A stretch of 64,000 nt of DNA from Lasiodiplodia sp. COLG20. Lineage: Eukaryota; Ascomycota; Dothideomycetes; Botryosphaeriales; Botryosphaeriaceae. Each line of letters starts with the position of its first letter. Within the stretch, counting starts at the first letter, position 1. A model generated the notes under the pieces. It ran no database searches, was not told the origin of the DNA, and saw only the letters and a list, made by a program, of their open reading frames with translations. The stretch covers positions 1,054,001 through 1,118,000 of the forward strand of contig VNWV01000006.1 of the NCBI GenBank assembly GCA_009801085.1, given 5' to 3'. The position numbers were made by a program, and so were the translations under genes. Positions 46,646-61,343 of the stretch are shown here, one piece after another.

Positions 46646-49600
46646 GGGCATTCGCATCGATTCTTGGGGCTGTTGGATAATGAGATGGCCGTTGGCAGGC
46701 AGAATTATGCGTATTGAAATTTTGTTCGTAAAGCGAAAGATATCACGCATCGCAGCGTTGCTCTTATTCGGGTTCGCTTGCACGTCACTCCTTCGTCGTT
46801 TTCTTGGATGTCTTCGTTTCTTTTGTATATACTCTCTTCTTTGCATTCTGAGAGCCGGATAACCCCTTGCTTGTATATTACTCTTGGCCACTCCTTAGTC
46901 ATTTTTGTCTTCTCTCGTCAATTGTACTCCCAAAAATAACCGCACCAGACGAGATCTACCCGAGGCTTTGCATGCAGTCGGGTCTCGATATGTTTTCCCG
47001 TCTTTTCGGCGTTGCGAGTCCGTTCATGTTCTGGTCCACGTACGAACCTCTGCGCAGACGCAAAGCGCAGGCGATTTGTTGCTGCCCAAGTTGCAGTGCA
47101 TAGGAGAAAGGCCAAGACTACCGTAATGTATAATCACAATAGTAGCGCATCACTTGTCTGATACGTCACTCTGCACGCCACCGAACGGCTACACGGTCGG
47201 CCATATTTTACGGTCACGATTAGTGCTAGATGCGCTTCAGGTGTCGAGTATCGACAAGGCAAGGCAATTTCAGCCGAGGTAATTATGAAAGTCAATCCAA
47301 TTTGCATTCAAAATGGCTACTACTGGAGGGGTAGACCAATCCTTTAGGCCGTATGTTATGATTCTTGTTAGAAATGAGGACGGGCCATGCCGAGACTAAA
47401 AGTACTTTTACAGTTCGACAATTTTTATACTAAAATAGCGATTTATTATCTTGACCGATATCTAGAGGCAGATGATGTATTTTCGGTGCAGGCAGATTTT
47501 GGTAAAAGGTTGGACTTAGCCTAGATGGGGGGTAGTTGATCTGTTTCATAAGTCGCTTCATGTATTTGCTTCATTTTGATTTTACACGACACATGACCTT
47601 TGACGAGCACCTCAGATAGGCAGATAGGGGCATAGTATTGGTCGATCGTCTAGCACCGCTATCATCAAGGTATGAGGACCTGTTAATTTCGTCAGGCCAC
47701 CAGAAACAGCGTATTTCCTAGTAATCCGGCACGGACGCAAATGAGAATCACCAATTTACAACGTCGGGGTCCAGCTCAACTTGCTTTGATGGGCCCTTTC
47801 TTGCTTTCGCTTTTCCCTTGGGCCATGCCCGTTTGCTGAAGCAACCCCCTGTACACCGCTGCGTGACGTCGTCGGATGATTCCCGTCGCCTTTCCCTGCA
47901 ACGCATGAGACGAAGCGTCCCCGAGTTTTGTGCGAGAGCTCTGCGTCATTCAGACAATTTATTGCTCACTGGAGAAACATGAGGCAGGGGTAACCATCGC
48001 TTGTGCACCCGTTGTGGAATGTTGCAGCGTCTAGCCGGGATCCTGCTTGTCGGTGCGTGTCGTGCCCTGCATCAGGAGGCCGGCATACCATGTACTCTTG
48101 TTAATATTTATGACGCCATTGTGAAGGGCCCCTATAGGCTTGCTGTATTTCCGGCTATTGCCGCTCGAGGTTATCCCCCGGCTTCCTCCGATATGCGCTG
48201 CTAACTAAGTTCCAAGCATTTGAGTCAAGCATGGTATAGGCAAGTTATGCGCAAGTTGTATCGGTCTTCATTTACATGCGCAGTACCGTAATTCATATTA
48301 TTGCTTCATTTTCAGGAGCAAAAAATTTCCATTGGTCCATTAGTCGTCGTAGCTGTCCGAGAAACAAATGATATAACCTTTTTTTTTTTTTACCGAAGAT
48401 ATTCACCTGAGATGAGTTGTTTATTCCCACACACTGAGAAAAGCACAGTAAAATACTAACCGAACCACCATCTATATTCATTTCAATTTCTTGTTGCTTC
48501 TACAAAGCCCGCGCGATTAGAGGACAGAGCGAGGGTGGAGTTGGTGGTTTTGGTGCCTTGACCACGACTATTCGTAGTGATTTCAGTAAATATTGACCTA
48601 CGAATATTGTTCAACAAAATCACGCGTGCATTAAATACCCGGAGCAGACGGTGCCGGCTTGGAGCACAATGCCACTCTATTCCTCTGCGCATTGTTTGAC
48701 GCATGGATTAGGACTACCATTACAGCTGAAACATATCTTTTACGTTAGGACTGAACGGGTTAGCCTTGATTTGGGCTCAAAAACTGGCACAAAAAGTGTC
48801 CGCATAAAATGCGATGCGGTTCGAATAAGCTTTTTGCTTTGCATAAGTGCCATCTGCGGGTAAACACCATATACGGTCCTGAAACTAATCCTTGACCCTG
48901 TCACACGTTCACACATGCTTATCCCGTTAGTGGATTTCATGGTACGATGCTGAAAGACGCTATTGTGTGCTTGAGCTTCGATAGGAGAAAACTGGAACAT
49001 CTGAGCTTGCGAGGGATGCATTTGCGTGACACAACAAACAACTCGCAATCACCGGGATGACTAGATTAAGCCTCAGGCAGGATTAAGTATTACGTATTTA
49101 TTACAACGGACGCGCTGCAGCAGAGCGCATGTCTTCTCCGCGTACCCCATCATTAATAATTCCTCCGCGGTGCGGGACACCTCTCCAACCCCGCACATGA
49201 AACAGAAAACGACAAAGTGGTGGAGAGTCAGCCGAGAAAAGCCCTATATCCCCAAGCACCCCATTTGCGTTTTCTGATTTCTTCCAAGATCTGTATTCCG
49301 TCCGCATGAACAACCCAAGTCGTCGTTATAAGAGCGCACAAATGCGCTTGCCGTACCCTCGGTCACCGTAACGGGCAGGCAGCGAGTGTGGAGAAGAATG
49401 TGAAGAAGCGAATGAAGCTATATCTACAAGTTTTTTAGGTAAGCGACCGGAATGGGGTATATCGCTCTTCTCTCTCTGAACCGAACAAATGCTTGTAAAC
49501 CCTCATTAAAGTAGTATAGTTTGCCCTTTCGTTGATAACGCCGCGCGCGAATGATTCGAAGTCAGTGCGGGTGGTCTATCAGGGTCTCCGTGGAAAAGGC

Positions 49601-50032
49601 GTAAGGCGAACTTTGGCACCGTGTTTCCCGTGTCAGCCTTACTGCGCAACGCGGACGCGCGGCCGGCGTTGTCGCACTCGATCGTAACGTAGTGTGGCTT
49701 AGTGTGGCTGCGTGCAGGGAAATGAGGCGCGGTTGCGCCCGATCACGCCTCGGCTCGCTCCTGTCGCCGGAACGACGAAAAACAGTGGCGACATCCGAGT
49801 CGGACCGGGGTCTGGTCGCAAGAAACAAAATCGCGGTGTGACGAAGGCCGCAGCGCGCAAAATGTAGGATAAACTCCGTCCATGCAATGGTCATAAGAGG
49901 CATGAGTGGGCTGGCGTGAGCCCGCGCGAGCATCGTCGTGATTACAGTGATGTTTGTGTGCTCCGGGCAAAAAGTATGCAGTCAAGTCTCAGGAATGGAT
50001 GACAGCCGTGACGGCCTTCCAGAAACCGTCTT
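46646..50032. other. 3.4-kb gene-free, mostly AT-rich region between convergent SYP1-like and AUR1
   Basis: No frame longer than about 100 codons has any recognisable feature. Sequence is AT-rich for most of its length (46650-49500) and becomes GC-richer at 49560-49950. No terminal repeats, tRNA or transposase remnant was recognised. Non-coding RNA or decayed transposon DNA would both fit. Confidence 0.5.
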
Positions 50033-51477
50033 TTACCGATATTCACGCTCGTGGTCCGAGGCCGAGGCGAGGGTGTCGCCTTCCCAGCCTTCAGAATCAA
50101 TAGGGCTGCGGGGTCCGTTCGACGGGCTCCTGGTGCCCGAAGAGAAGGAGGACGAGGAGCCGATCGTCCACTCGTCGCTGTCCGAGGTGGGGTGGAACTC
50201 CTCGTAGAAATGCGTCATGACGTGGCCGTATTCCTGCGACTCGCCAAGCTCGGTGAAGTCATAGTCCCACCTGGTGGTCTTATCGGACTGCACCCGAGGG
50301 AGGAACTTTTGCTTCGCGACGAAGAAGATGGCACCGGCAACTGCACAATCGTCATTAGCCACAGTCGTCGACAGAAGAAGAAAAACGCTTCCAAACTTAC
50401 GCAGGCTGCCACCGACGAGGTCAACGGCGTAGTGGTGCGACAGGTACATGGTCGACCACCACAGCCACATGACGTACGCGGTGAAAACGGGCCACATCTT
50501 GGGGAAGACGTAGGTCAGGAAGAGAGCGTGGATCGTGGCCCAGCCCGAGTGCAGGGACGGGAACGCGCCGAAAACCATGGGGGAAGCGGTGAAGGCCGAG
50601 GTGTAGAGGTCCAGACCGAGGAGCTTATCGATGGCTGCCAGACCGGCTGGGCTGCCGGGCATTCCGTAATTTGCGGGGGCGAGGCCGTAGATGTTCTCAT
50701 ACCAAGGCGGAGAGCATGGGAAGCACAGCTGGATGATGACGCCCGACAAGTTCATGTACCCGAACGAGCGGGCGTAGACGGGCAGCGCGCCGGGCGGGCC
50801 GAAGATGAACATAACGGCGGAGCACACAAACGGAGAACCGAAATGGGTAATTCCGTAGGGAATCCATGCCAGCACATCCAGAACCACGTGCTTGTGTGCC
50901 GAGAGAATGTTGCTGAGGTTCGCGCCGTACATGATGTTCTCGAGCGCTGGAAGGACGCGCACCCAGATGGGCGGGCGGTACTCGCCGGAAATGAATCTAG
51001 CAGAAGACGGTCAGTTCTCGCCCTGGCGGCCAATGGGGACCGGGTTGCTGCTTACTGGCACGAGTAGAACAGGACCAGCCAGGTGATGGCGGGCAGGAAG
51101 GGCAGGAAGAATTGCCTCGTCGCCGGGATGATCATGGAGCCCATCAGCAGCGAGGCCACAAAGGTCTTGAAGATGGGGCCGGGCTCCTCGATGACGGACA
51201 GGGCGAAGATGCCGACAATGACCAGAAAGAGGTACTGGGCGTCATAGTGGGACCACTGGTGGGCACGCAGCGAACGCAGCGTGTCCGAGGGCGACAGCGA
51301 CGTCTCGAGCGAGGCGACGACCGAGGTGGGCGACTGTCTGCTGCGGATCTTGGATTTGGTCGCGCGCCACTTTCTGCGGACCTTGTGAGGCACAAGCACG
51401 GGCAGCGAGGGCCGCCATGCGGGGATCATGGCCTTGCGCGGCAAGTAGTCCTGATAGGACGGCATACGGGTGTGCAT
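50033..51477 (-). CDS. AUR1: Inositol phosphorylceramide synthase catalytic subunit
   Basis: Aur1 transfers phosphoinositol from phosphatidylinositol to ceramide in the Golgi; it is essential in yeast and is the target of aureobasidin A. Exons are 51056-51477, 50401-50996 and 50033-50340; 441 residues (yeast 401). Multiple membrane spans are visible. The family signature is present in order: PCSPPWYENIYGLAPANYG, then SAFTASPMVFGAFPSLHSG (first PAP2-type catalytic His) and YLSHHYAVDLVGGS (second). The C-terminal tail is cytosolic, acidic and Ser-rich. Intron 50341-50400 is exactly 60 nt and has no in-frame stop, so its retention would add 20 residues after GGS. Confidence 0.95.
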
Positions 51478-54400
51478 GGTGCCGGATTGAGCAGTCTGGC
51501 GAGGTGCGAAGGGCGGAAGAGAGACGGGAGCGCTCGGGCTTGCTCCTGCTGCGCGGCGGCGGTCCGGAACAGCGGGGAGAGGGGGAGGTTGTTACTGTGC
51601 GGTCGTCGGGCGCATGCGAGGGCGGGCGGCGGACGTGGAGGAGAAGAGGAGCGTGAGGCCTGGTCTGGCGCGCACAAAGATCGGGGCGGCGGTGATGTTA
51701 TGAAGGAGATGGGCTGAGTAAGTGCGTGAGGCAGCCGCGCTAGCTAGCTCCCGGTGCGTCCGGGCGCAGAGCACAGAGATTAAAATTGCGCCCCAAGCTG
51801 CTGCACACGCGACTAACCGCCTGCGCCCAGCGCCGCCCGTGCCCATCCCCGGGCGATTGCTGCACGCCAGGCCCACCGCGTCCAGCGCGCGCGGTTTCTG
51901 CTGCGTTTCCACGCGCGTTTGGGCGGGCGGCATGTGAAGCGAGGCTGGCCAGCATGGCGGGTCTTGGCCGGCAGCATGACGCTTACACAGGCCATTATTG
52001 CAAGGTACGATTCTGTGAGATGACCTCAGCGCTATCCGCTCGCGGTGCTTTCGGCCTAACGGCGTTCGGGGGCCAGCCACGGCGGACAGCTGTGTAGGGG
52101 ATTGCCGCAGGGAACAGCGTGCGAAGGTCCAGTCCGCCGTACTCGTAAACCAACTCTCATCTTGCGCCGCAATCTTGCGGCAGGGCTCTCTAGTCCGTTG
52201 TGCGATGGCCGGCCCACGCGCGGCCAGCCACGCCCCACGTCCACCACACCATCCGTGCAACGTGCGGATGCGAGAAAAAATCAGTCCCAGCCGCCCGAGG
52301 CCGAGCGGCCGAGTCGTCGTCGTTCCACCGGCTGCTGCGGAACCATTGGGCTGGCGGAGCGAACGGGAAAAATCTTATCGCGCGGGCACAAGCCAATGGG
52401 GCGGCGTGCTCGAGAGCTTAAGCGCCCTGCCCCGGGCTCGCAGCTCCCTCGGCGCTGGCAAGGCTTCTTTTCGCGCGCCTCCAGGAGGCTTTTGGCCCGT
52501 CAATCACCACTCGCTTGGCGCCCTGCAGCGCACGCCTTTCCTTGCACTCCCGCAGCGCCCCGGCCGACTTTCCCGTGCTCGCTTTGCGGATGCTGCACGC
52601 TTCCGGAGCCGAGCAGCGCCCACCAATCTCGAAGCCCTGCTGATCGCTCTTTCATGCGCCGAAAGTCCGCCCTCCGCCCGTCAGCCACAGCTGCGCGCGG
52701 CTTGGCCCCCCGCGATGATTACTGTTGGAGGAGGCGGAGTTAACGGCGGTGTCCTGTCACTCGGGGCCCAACGGGTCCGCCTGTCCTCCGTTGGCCAGCA
52801 GGCCAGGTCCCTTGCGTCTTGCGTCTCCCGCACCGCCGCAGTTGTTTCGCCTGCCGTTGCCTCCCCGCATGTCGTTGCCGCGTCTCGCCGCTGGTTGGCC
52901 CTGCTGCGCTTCCCGCCTCTGGTTATGGCGCGGCTGCGTGCATCAACTGCCGTTTCATCCACACGGCTGGACATGGCGCGAGACGACGGGAACCATGTAA
53001 TGGAGCCTGCCTCAGGCAAACTCGCCATCCTCACGTTGATTGACGAGCAATCGATGTTGGCCGCCAACAAGCTGACCAGCGCTTGTCGTATGATCCACCC
53101 CCCACCGGCCTTGCTAACCCACAACAGCTGCGAAAGCGACAAGCGGGTCACCGGTCCAAAACCCAGCTGCAGCCGCCAACGAACTTGTTGTCGGCGCCGC
53201 CCTAGCAACCTGGCAACGACCGAAAGAGAACTCGCGTGTTTGCTGTCCACTTTTCGCACACCGCTCAGGGCTCCTTCAGTCCAGCAAGCGCCCCAGGTCG
53301 TTCCTCTGTCTCGGGTGCCTCGACTATGCCAGATGCTCGTGTCTCGTTCCTGCATGTAGTAGAACCATTCGACCACTCGGAAAGCATGCCCATTTGAAAC
53401 CGGCACGTAGGGGTGCCCGGACGCTCGACACACGCAACGTATCCCGCGCGCCCCTCTCCCGATCTCCGCGTCGGCAGCCATGTACCGCCGGGGTCTGTGA
53501 GCTCCTTGCAGTTCGTTCGAGCGTGGAGCGGCGGCGCGCGAGCGGTTCCCATTCTTTCGTGGCGCGCCGCGTGTAGGGGCCGTTGTAAGACCCTGAACAC
53601 CTGCCGCCAAGGGAGCGTGCTCGACACAAATGATTGAACATTGGCCACATAGCGCCGATCCTCACACCCGCACCCACGGGTTGTGTCCTTCTCGTTGGAC
53701 GAGTGGGCCGCGAATCGTGACTCGAGGGAACGGCAATTGACGCTTGCTGGCTCATCAGGGTCCGCTCGGAGCGGAATGGGGAAGGGAGAGCACAGGAAGG
53801 CGCAGGGATGACGTCTGCATCACAACCACCACGCGTCAGGAACGTCTCGCCGTCATCTCGATTTTTTTTTCCTGCAAGAATTGCCGGTCGGGTGATGTAT
53901 ATCTACAATCGCCGTCAGGCGAGGAGCTTTGGCTACCACCAACGGCCAAGTCAAACAAGGCACGGATGATTTTTTTGATGACGATGACGATGTCGAGGGC
54001 AGAAAAGAAGCTTTGGGCGCTTCCGGTTGCGTGAACGCAAAAGCGGAGGGAGGAAAGAGACCCGAGAGTCCGGCCGTGGGACCGATTGTGAGCCCCTCTC
54101 CCTTAACCTCCTCCTCTCCCTTCCCACCGCACCCTCTGGCTTGTCCCGTCCCGCGCGCACTGCGCGGCGATTCGTCCGAACTCCCAATCATCTTCCAGAA
54201 TGTGGACTTTGATCGCGGGCGAGGGCGCCCATGCGCCGCGTGTGTCGCGAGCGGTCTGTGATCTTCTCCAGCGAAAGCAGGATCAGAGCCAGTGGGATAG
54301 GGGGATGTGTGGTGGCGACTGGAGATGATCCGCCCAACGAGCGACGCATCGGGCACGCTCGCCGCTGACCGTTCGCGGCGGCTGGAAAGCAAGCTGCAAT

Positions 54401-55276
54401 TTGATCGGGAGGCGGAACAGAGGGGGTTGGGAAGGCTGGGTGCCCGCACCCAGCGCCCATATAATACAAGACCAGACGAGTCGCCCTTTCATTTTGATGG
54501 TGATGCGTCTTTTTCGCTCGTTGTTGTTGATCCCATATAACACCTCCGCTATTGCACTCACGTCCGTTCCCGCAATCATAAGGAGACCGTCCATCGCCAA
54601 TCGGCCAGCATTTTTGCCAGCAGGACGGACCGCACGCATGCCGCGCGCGCAATACGAAGGAGATCAAGCCGTGCGTCGAAAAGCAATGACGGCACGGCAA
54701 CGTCCGCACAATTTCGTAACTCACCGGTATGAATTCGTTTTCGTATCTCACAGTCGTTCACCTTCAGTCTCTGTCTTGGGGTTCGGTACTATTTCTCATT
54801 TCACTATATCACTTCTCCTTCCTATTCTCTTAGAACATTGCTTTGACCAGCTTATCCTCCACGAAGCTGTAACGACAGTAAGGATAATATAAAAAAGGTA
54901 TCGCCGCTCCAATAAAGCCCAACCCCGGGTCAAGAAGAGAACGTCCAGCCAATAACCCCGACAAGCCGCCCAGTACAAAGGAGAGTACAAAGAAAAGAGC
55001 AAAAGCAAAACGCAAACTGTCGATCTATACTTGCAGCAGTTGTCCAAAAAAAAAAAAAAGAACCTCCAGCACCACCGCCCGAGTTTCCCAAAAGAAGAGC
55101 ACCCTTCAACGCCGTTTCCGTTTGAACAAAGTCGCTACCTCGAATCGCTGTCTTACACGGCCGACTGAAAAGAAACTTCGTTGCCGTTCGTCACGTCGTC
55201 ACGAAGCCCTGCTGGGCCTCAATGGCACGGCGGTGACTTATTCGAGTACCGGCGGCGTCGCCGGTCTTCCGTCGCC
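51478..55276. other. 3.8-kb region without supported genes, AUR1 promoter to ACE2 3' end
   Basis: 51500-53600 is GC-rich and contains two long overlapping frames (52175-53359 plus, 52681-53610 minus) of Arg/Ala/Ser/Pro-rich composition with no domain. 53600-55270 is more AT-rich with T- and A-runs (53861-53870, 55047-55059). The part right of 51477 should hold the AUR1 promoter. No repeat unit or RNA gene was recognised. Confidence 0.5.
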
Positions 55277-57360
55277 TCAGCTCATGTTGTCCAAGAACGA
55301 AAAGTCGTCTTGGGTTGAGCCCGAGGTATTGATCATGAGCTCGTTGCCAAATGGATCATTCCCGAAAGGGTTCCACATGTTGTTGGTCGAGTCGAACGAG
55401 CTGGGCGGAAGACCGTCGAAGTCATCGTCAAAGTTCAAGTCGTCCGTCTTGTCCAAGACGGCCTTGCTACCCATGACGGGCGAAGTCGGGGGCGTGCTGT
55501 ACGCGGCAGAGACAGTGCGACCGGAGACGGTGCGCTTCTTCTGACCGTTCTTGTTACCCTTCGGGATGCGCAGCACGTTGACATCAGCAGGCACCGGCGA
55601 AGGCGATTGCGGTGGCGTGGCGACACCCTCGAACGCTTGCGAGAGGAAGAAATCATCCTCATCCTGCTCGAGTTCGTTGAGGGCGTCGTCATCGTCGACG
55701 TTGTCATCATCATTGTTCTCGACGTTTTCAGTCTCCGTGAGGTCTTCTTCTTGGGCCTCCAACGGGCTGGAAGAGCTGGTGGACATGCCATCCGATTGTC
55801 AGTGACGAGAGCTAAACGAACAGGAAGGAAGATAACACACCTGAAAGATGACGACTGCGAGTCTGACGTCTGCAGGGACTGCAGGTTGGTAAAGTGGGAC
55901 GAGTCGTACTCGTTGATGTTTGCAACCGGAGAGTACCCAGAAGAACCAGGGGAGGGACCGGATGAGGACGACGAGCCGTAAGGATCGGCCTGTGCCTGGC
56001 GGGTTCTGTTGGCCTTGTCCAGACGTTCGGCCATCTCGGGACGATTCTTCCTCGGACGGCCGCGACGGGCAGACTTCTTCACCGCGCCAGGGAAAGCGCC
56101 GTCGCACATGCCGCGCTGCCGGTGGCGGGTGAGGGCGTCCTGGCGGGCGAAGCCAGCGCCGCAAGGGCACTTGTAGGGCTTGTCGCCGGTGTGGATCTTG
56201 GCGTGGCGCTTCAGATCGTGCTGGCGGACGAAGCACTTGCCGCAGTGGTTGCACTTATACTGACGGTCACCCAGGTGGGTCTGAACATGTGACCTGATGT
56301 TCTCGCGGCGACCGAACGTCTTACCGCACTCTGGGAACAGGCAGGTCCAGCGGTGGGTCGAGGGGTCTTGCTCGCTGATGTACGCCTGGACCTCTTCGGG
56401 CGAGATGCCGGTCTCCTCAATCGTGGCGTCGAGGTTGAGATCCGCGATGGACATGGCGCGCGGCGAAAGAGGAGCCTTGGTGGGCGAAGATGAGAGGTAG
56501 CCGTCCATGTCGGTCGAGCTGCGCGACATGTTGTGAAGAAGAGAAGGCCGCCGCGACAGCGACAGGTGAGGCGGTGCGGGAGCAAGGTGCCCTTGGTGCT
56601 GGAACGAGCCGATCGACCTCGGCCGCGGTGAGGCGGTAGGCGAGCAGCCGGGCGAGATGGCGTCCGACGAGTAGAACGACGACTCGTAGCCGTTGTCACT
56701 CTCGTGGTGGCTGTTGAAGTTGATGGCGAAGCCCTGGTCCTCGGGCGGAGGCTGCAGGGTGATCTCGCATGCGTCGCTGAAGCTCGACGGCATGGGTGCG
56801 AGGTCGAGGTGGTCCATCGGCGGCGGCACCATTGGCGAGTTGCGCTGCGATGATGGGACGGGGCTGGGCACGATGCTGACCTTGACCTGGGCGTGCGCCC
56901 CGTAAACGGCCCGGATGTGCTGCTCGAGCTCCTTGAGCTGCTGCACTGAGGGGTGGTGAGGGTGAGAGGATGATTGAGGTTGCGGCTGAGGAGGGAAGGA
57001 GGTCTGCAGGGGAGGAAGGTTTGCAAATTGCTGGTAGTGGTGGTGGCCCGGCTGAGCCATGCTCTGCTGCTGCGCTGCTTGCATTGTATGCTGTTGTTGG
57101 TCTTGTCCTACGTTAGCAATACTTACCTGACTGTCGCCCTGCGAAGGCTGCGGCTCGTTAGTGGGCATCCGGGCCGGGAACGGGGACAGAAGGTGAGGCT
57201 TCTGGTCCAAGCTCATTCCCCTTCGGTGCGCGTGGTGCCGTTGAATGGTCGCAGGCAGAGGACGCATCTGCGGCGCCTCGAACATAGTCGGTGTCGAGTT
57301 CTGGCGACGGTGCATTGCGCGCCGCTGCTGGATGCTCGAGTTCGACGGAGTGGACAGCAT
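55277..57360 (-). CDS. C2H2 zinc-finger transcription factor, Ace2/Swi5-like
   Basis: Exons are 55841-57360 and 55277-55775 with a 65-nt intron; 672 residues. The N-terminal half is disordered (Gln, His, Pro, Ser). Three fingers lie at about residues 338-420: WTCLFPECGKTFGRRENIRSH, YKCNHCGKCFVRQHDLKRHAK and YKCPCGAGFARQDALTRH with a variant C-terminal Cys, the arrangement of Ace2/Swi5. A basic RRGRPRKNRPE segment after the fingers looks like a nuclear localisation or AT-hook-like patch. The C-terminus is very acidic (EDD-rich). In yeast Ace2 drives daughter-specific and cell-separation genes and is controlled by the RAM kinase. At 57103-57138 the frame contains a perfect GTAAGT and CTAAC, see findings. 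Confidence 0.86.
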
Positions 57361-59200
<1,840 letters not shown>

Positions 59201-59906
59201 TCATGATTTGCCCTCCAGGTGCTGCGCCACCGTCTCCGCCCGCTTCAATCGCGCCGCTGTCTCCGGCAGCGCGTCTTTCAGGTCCACGAGGCTCTGCGTG
59301 CCCCTCTCCCACATCTGCCGCACGTCGTCCCACCGACGCATGTCGCCCGCATCTAGTCTCGTCTCGTCCGCTGCGGCGCGAACCGCTGCCTCTTCCCTCT
59401 CGTGGGCCAGACGCCCCGCCTTCTGCGCCTCCTTCAAGTATGTAGCTTCGTACGCGCCGGCCGCCTTCTTGGGTGCCTCACGGCGCAGGTCCGCAACTTT
59501 CTCGGTGAGCGATTCCTTCTGCGCCTCGAGCGCGCGGATCTTGTCCACGAGACGAGTATCGATGGGCTCGAATTCTATTTCCAGACGGCATTAGTTCAGG
59601 AACAGGCGGCCGAGCCGACATTTCGGGCGGCGGTGTGTGTATACCTTCTGTGACCTCCTCCTCCACCTCGCCAGCCGCCACGCCGTTGACGCTGATGCCA
59701 TGCCTTGCGCTAGCGAATACGTTTTTGATGTACTCGTCGACCAATTCCTCCACCCGTCTTCTCAGCACGTCCTCGCCGCCCTCTGGCGCCGCCGACGGCG
59801 GCAAGTGCAGGTCAATCTTTGCGCGCGCGGCGCGCTTGGCGTTGGCCATCAGGTAGGTCAAGTCCGCCGCCGACTGTACCTCGACCCGGCGGTGTGTCGA
59901 GTCCAT
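59201..59906 (-). CDS. MIS14: Kinetochore protein Mis14/Nsl1 (MIND complex)
   Basis: Mis14/Nsl1 is one of four subunits of the Mis12/MIND complex, which links centromeric chromatin to the Ndc80 complex. Exons are 59645-59906 and 59201-59574; 211 residues. The N-terminus shows the family pattern RRVEVQSAADLTYLMANA, then AKIDLHLPPS and VEELVDEYIKNVFASARHGISVNGV. The second exon is a coiled coil (EPIDTRLVDKIRALEAQKESL onwards), ending near HLEGKS. The intron is 70 nt. The assignment rests on the KIDLHLP and ISVNGV landmarks, which are weak but characteristic. Confidence 0.8.
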
Positions 59907-61343
59907 CGCTACGTCTGTATTCCGCACCTCCCTTTGACAATTCCGACAATGCTCGATCACCGCCGCCGCAAACTGTGGCTCTCCAGCGCCCGCTTTTGCG
60001 TCCGTGTGACGGGAAAAGGTGGAGCGATGCGGCGCAAGGAGGGGTGATCAGTGAGCGCAAAATCTCCCGAGAAAGTCTCGTCACGCGAGCAAGCGACGAA
60101 CGTGTCTGCTGCTTTTGTTTACCGGCTTCCAGAAACGGACGTAGCCGGGGGCGATCCGGCCCAAGCCAATGGCGGAGGTGCGCGGAAGAGGTAAAGCGGA
60201 TCTTGCGGCAGCGCGACGGTTATTTTGGGCGGAAAGCGAGGAAGGGTCGGTGAGAGTGAGACGCGCGCGCGTGCTGGTGCGCGTGGGCTTCGCAGTTGGG
60301 CACGAGGAAGGTGGGCCTTGGGGCGAGTAGCCTCTCTGCGTAAAGATCGCGTTGTTCGGATTGGTCTGGACTGACGTTTGGGCGAATGCGCGCGTCATAA
60401 ATTCCCGCAAGCGTTCGTATAGGGTTGAAGAAACGAGGCGTGAGCAAGCGGTGTTGTTGTTTGGACTTTCTGGTGGAAAGATGCGGCGCGGGAGCGGGAG
60501 GCCTGGCCCCGTTGCTGCCCGTGTCCCGCTCGGACGCCCGCATGACCGACGATTGGAGATTAGGGCACAGCCGATAAGGATAAGGGCTGCGCCTCCAGAC
60601 GTGTCACACCTCTCGGCGGGGTGACTGGACCGTCATACTACAGCTTGACCGCTGCGGGCTCGTTCTCAGCCCGTTCTAGACCCCTCCTTTGCATGAGACA
60701 ACATCACAGAATACCAATGTGATCACCCACATAAAGGCACTCAACCGCAAGAGTGTGGGGACAACGCACGCATAGGTCCACCACATATGTACTTTTCTTG
60801 AGGTAACATTTCGTCACGAGCACGCAGATACTTTTCCAATTCTTTAGATTTCTGCATGAGAGAAGAGCAACTATCTACCATTCACGACGATGCTAGCGGA
60901 GATGTTGACGCCGGTACCTACCAAATCCGACCTGTCGTACTCCAACAACAGACGCCGTTTGTAACCAACGCCCAGTCAAAAGGAAAAAAAGAAGAAGAAA
61001 AAAGTACCCGTCGCTATGTTACCTGGTTGACTCGTCTTTCGCACGACCAAATCAGTCTGCGAACAAAAAAAAGGAATAAAGCGATTTCGAGACGGGGCGA
61101 AGCAGCCTAAAGCTCGCGGCAGGGCTGAACCCCTCGCATGCAGTGTCCAGTTGCACGCAAGGGTCCATCGGGTCGGCGACTGGCCGATCGTATGCCTTGC
61201 GCCGCCCCGTCCCAATTGAAAAGGGAGGGAGAAATAAAGATATGTGCGCCGTTGTGTCCATGCTTGCGTCGTGTTTGTTTACAAAAAGGGGAAAAGTTGG
61301 CGGTGATAGATCGTTAAGTATGCGCCGAGGCGATAAGAGGCGT
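59907..61343. other. 1.4-kb intergenic region MIS14 promoter / small gene 3' flank
   Basis: No gene supported. The left part (59907-60650) is GC-rich with overlapping biased frames; the right part is AT-richer with A-runs (60984-61010, 61066-61073). Confidence 0.5.

Noticed and set aside
48001..48204. 67-codon frame in the AT-rich island
   Set aside because: Short, starts at a non-ATG codon, no features.
52175..53610. Overlapping 394-codon (+) and 309-codon (-) frames
   Set aside because: Low-complexity Arg/Ala/Ser/Pro composition on both strands, no splice-linked neighbours and no motif; typical of GC-rich non-coding DNA.
53929..54261. Acidic 110-codon frame with a DDDDD run
   Set aside because: Has no ATG at its apparent start (begins at TTG) and turns into Pro/Ser-rich random sequence; no splice structure found.
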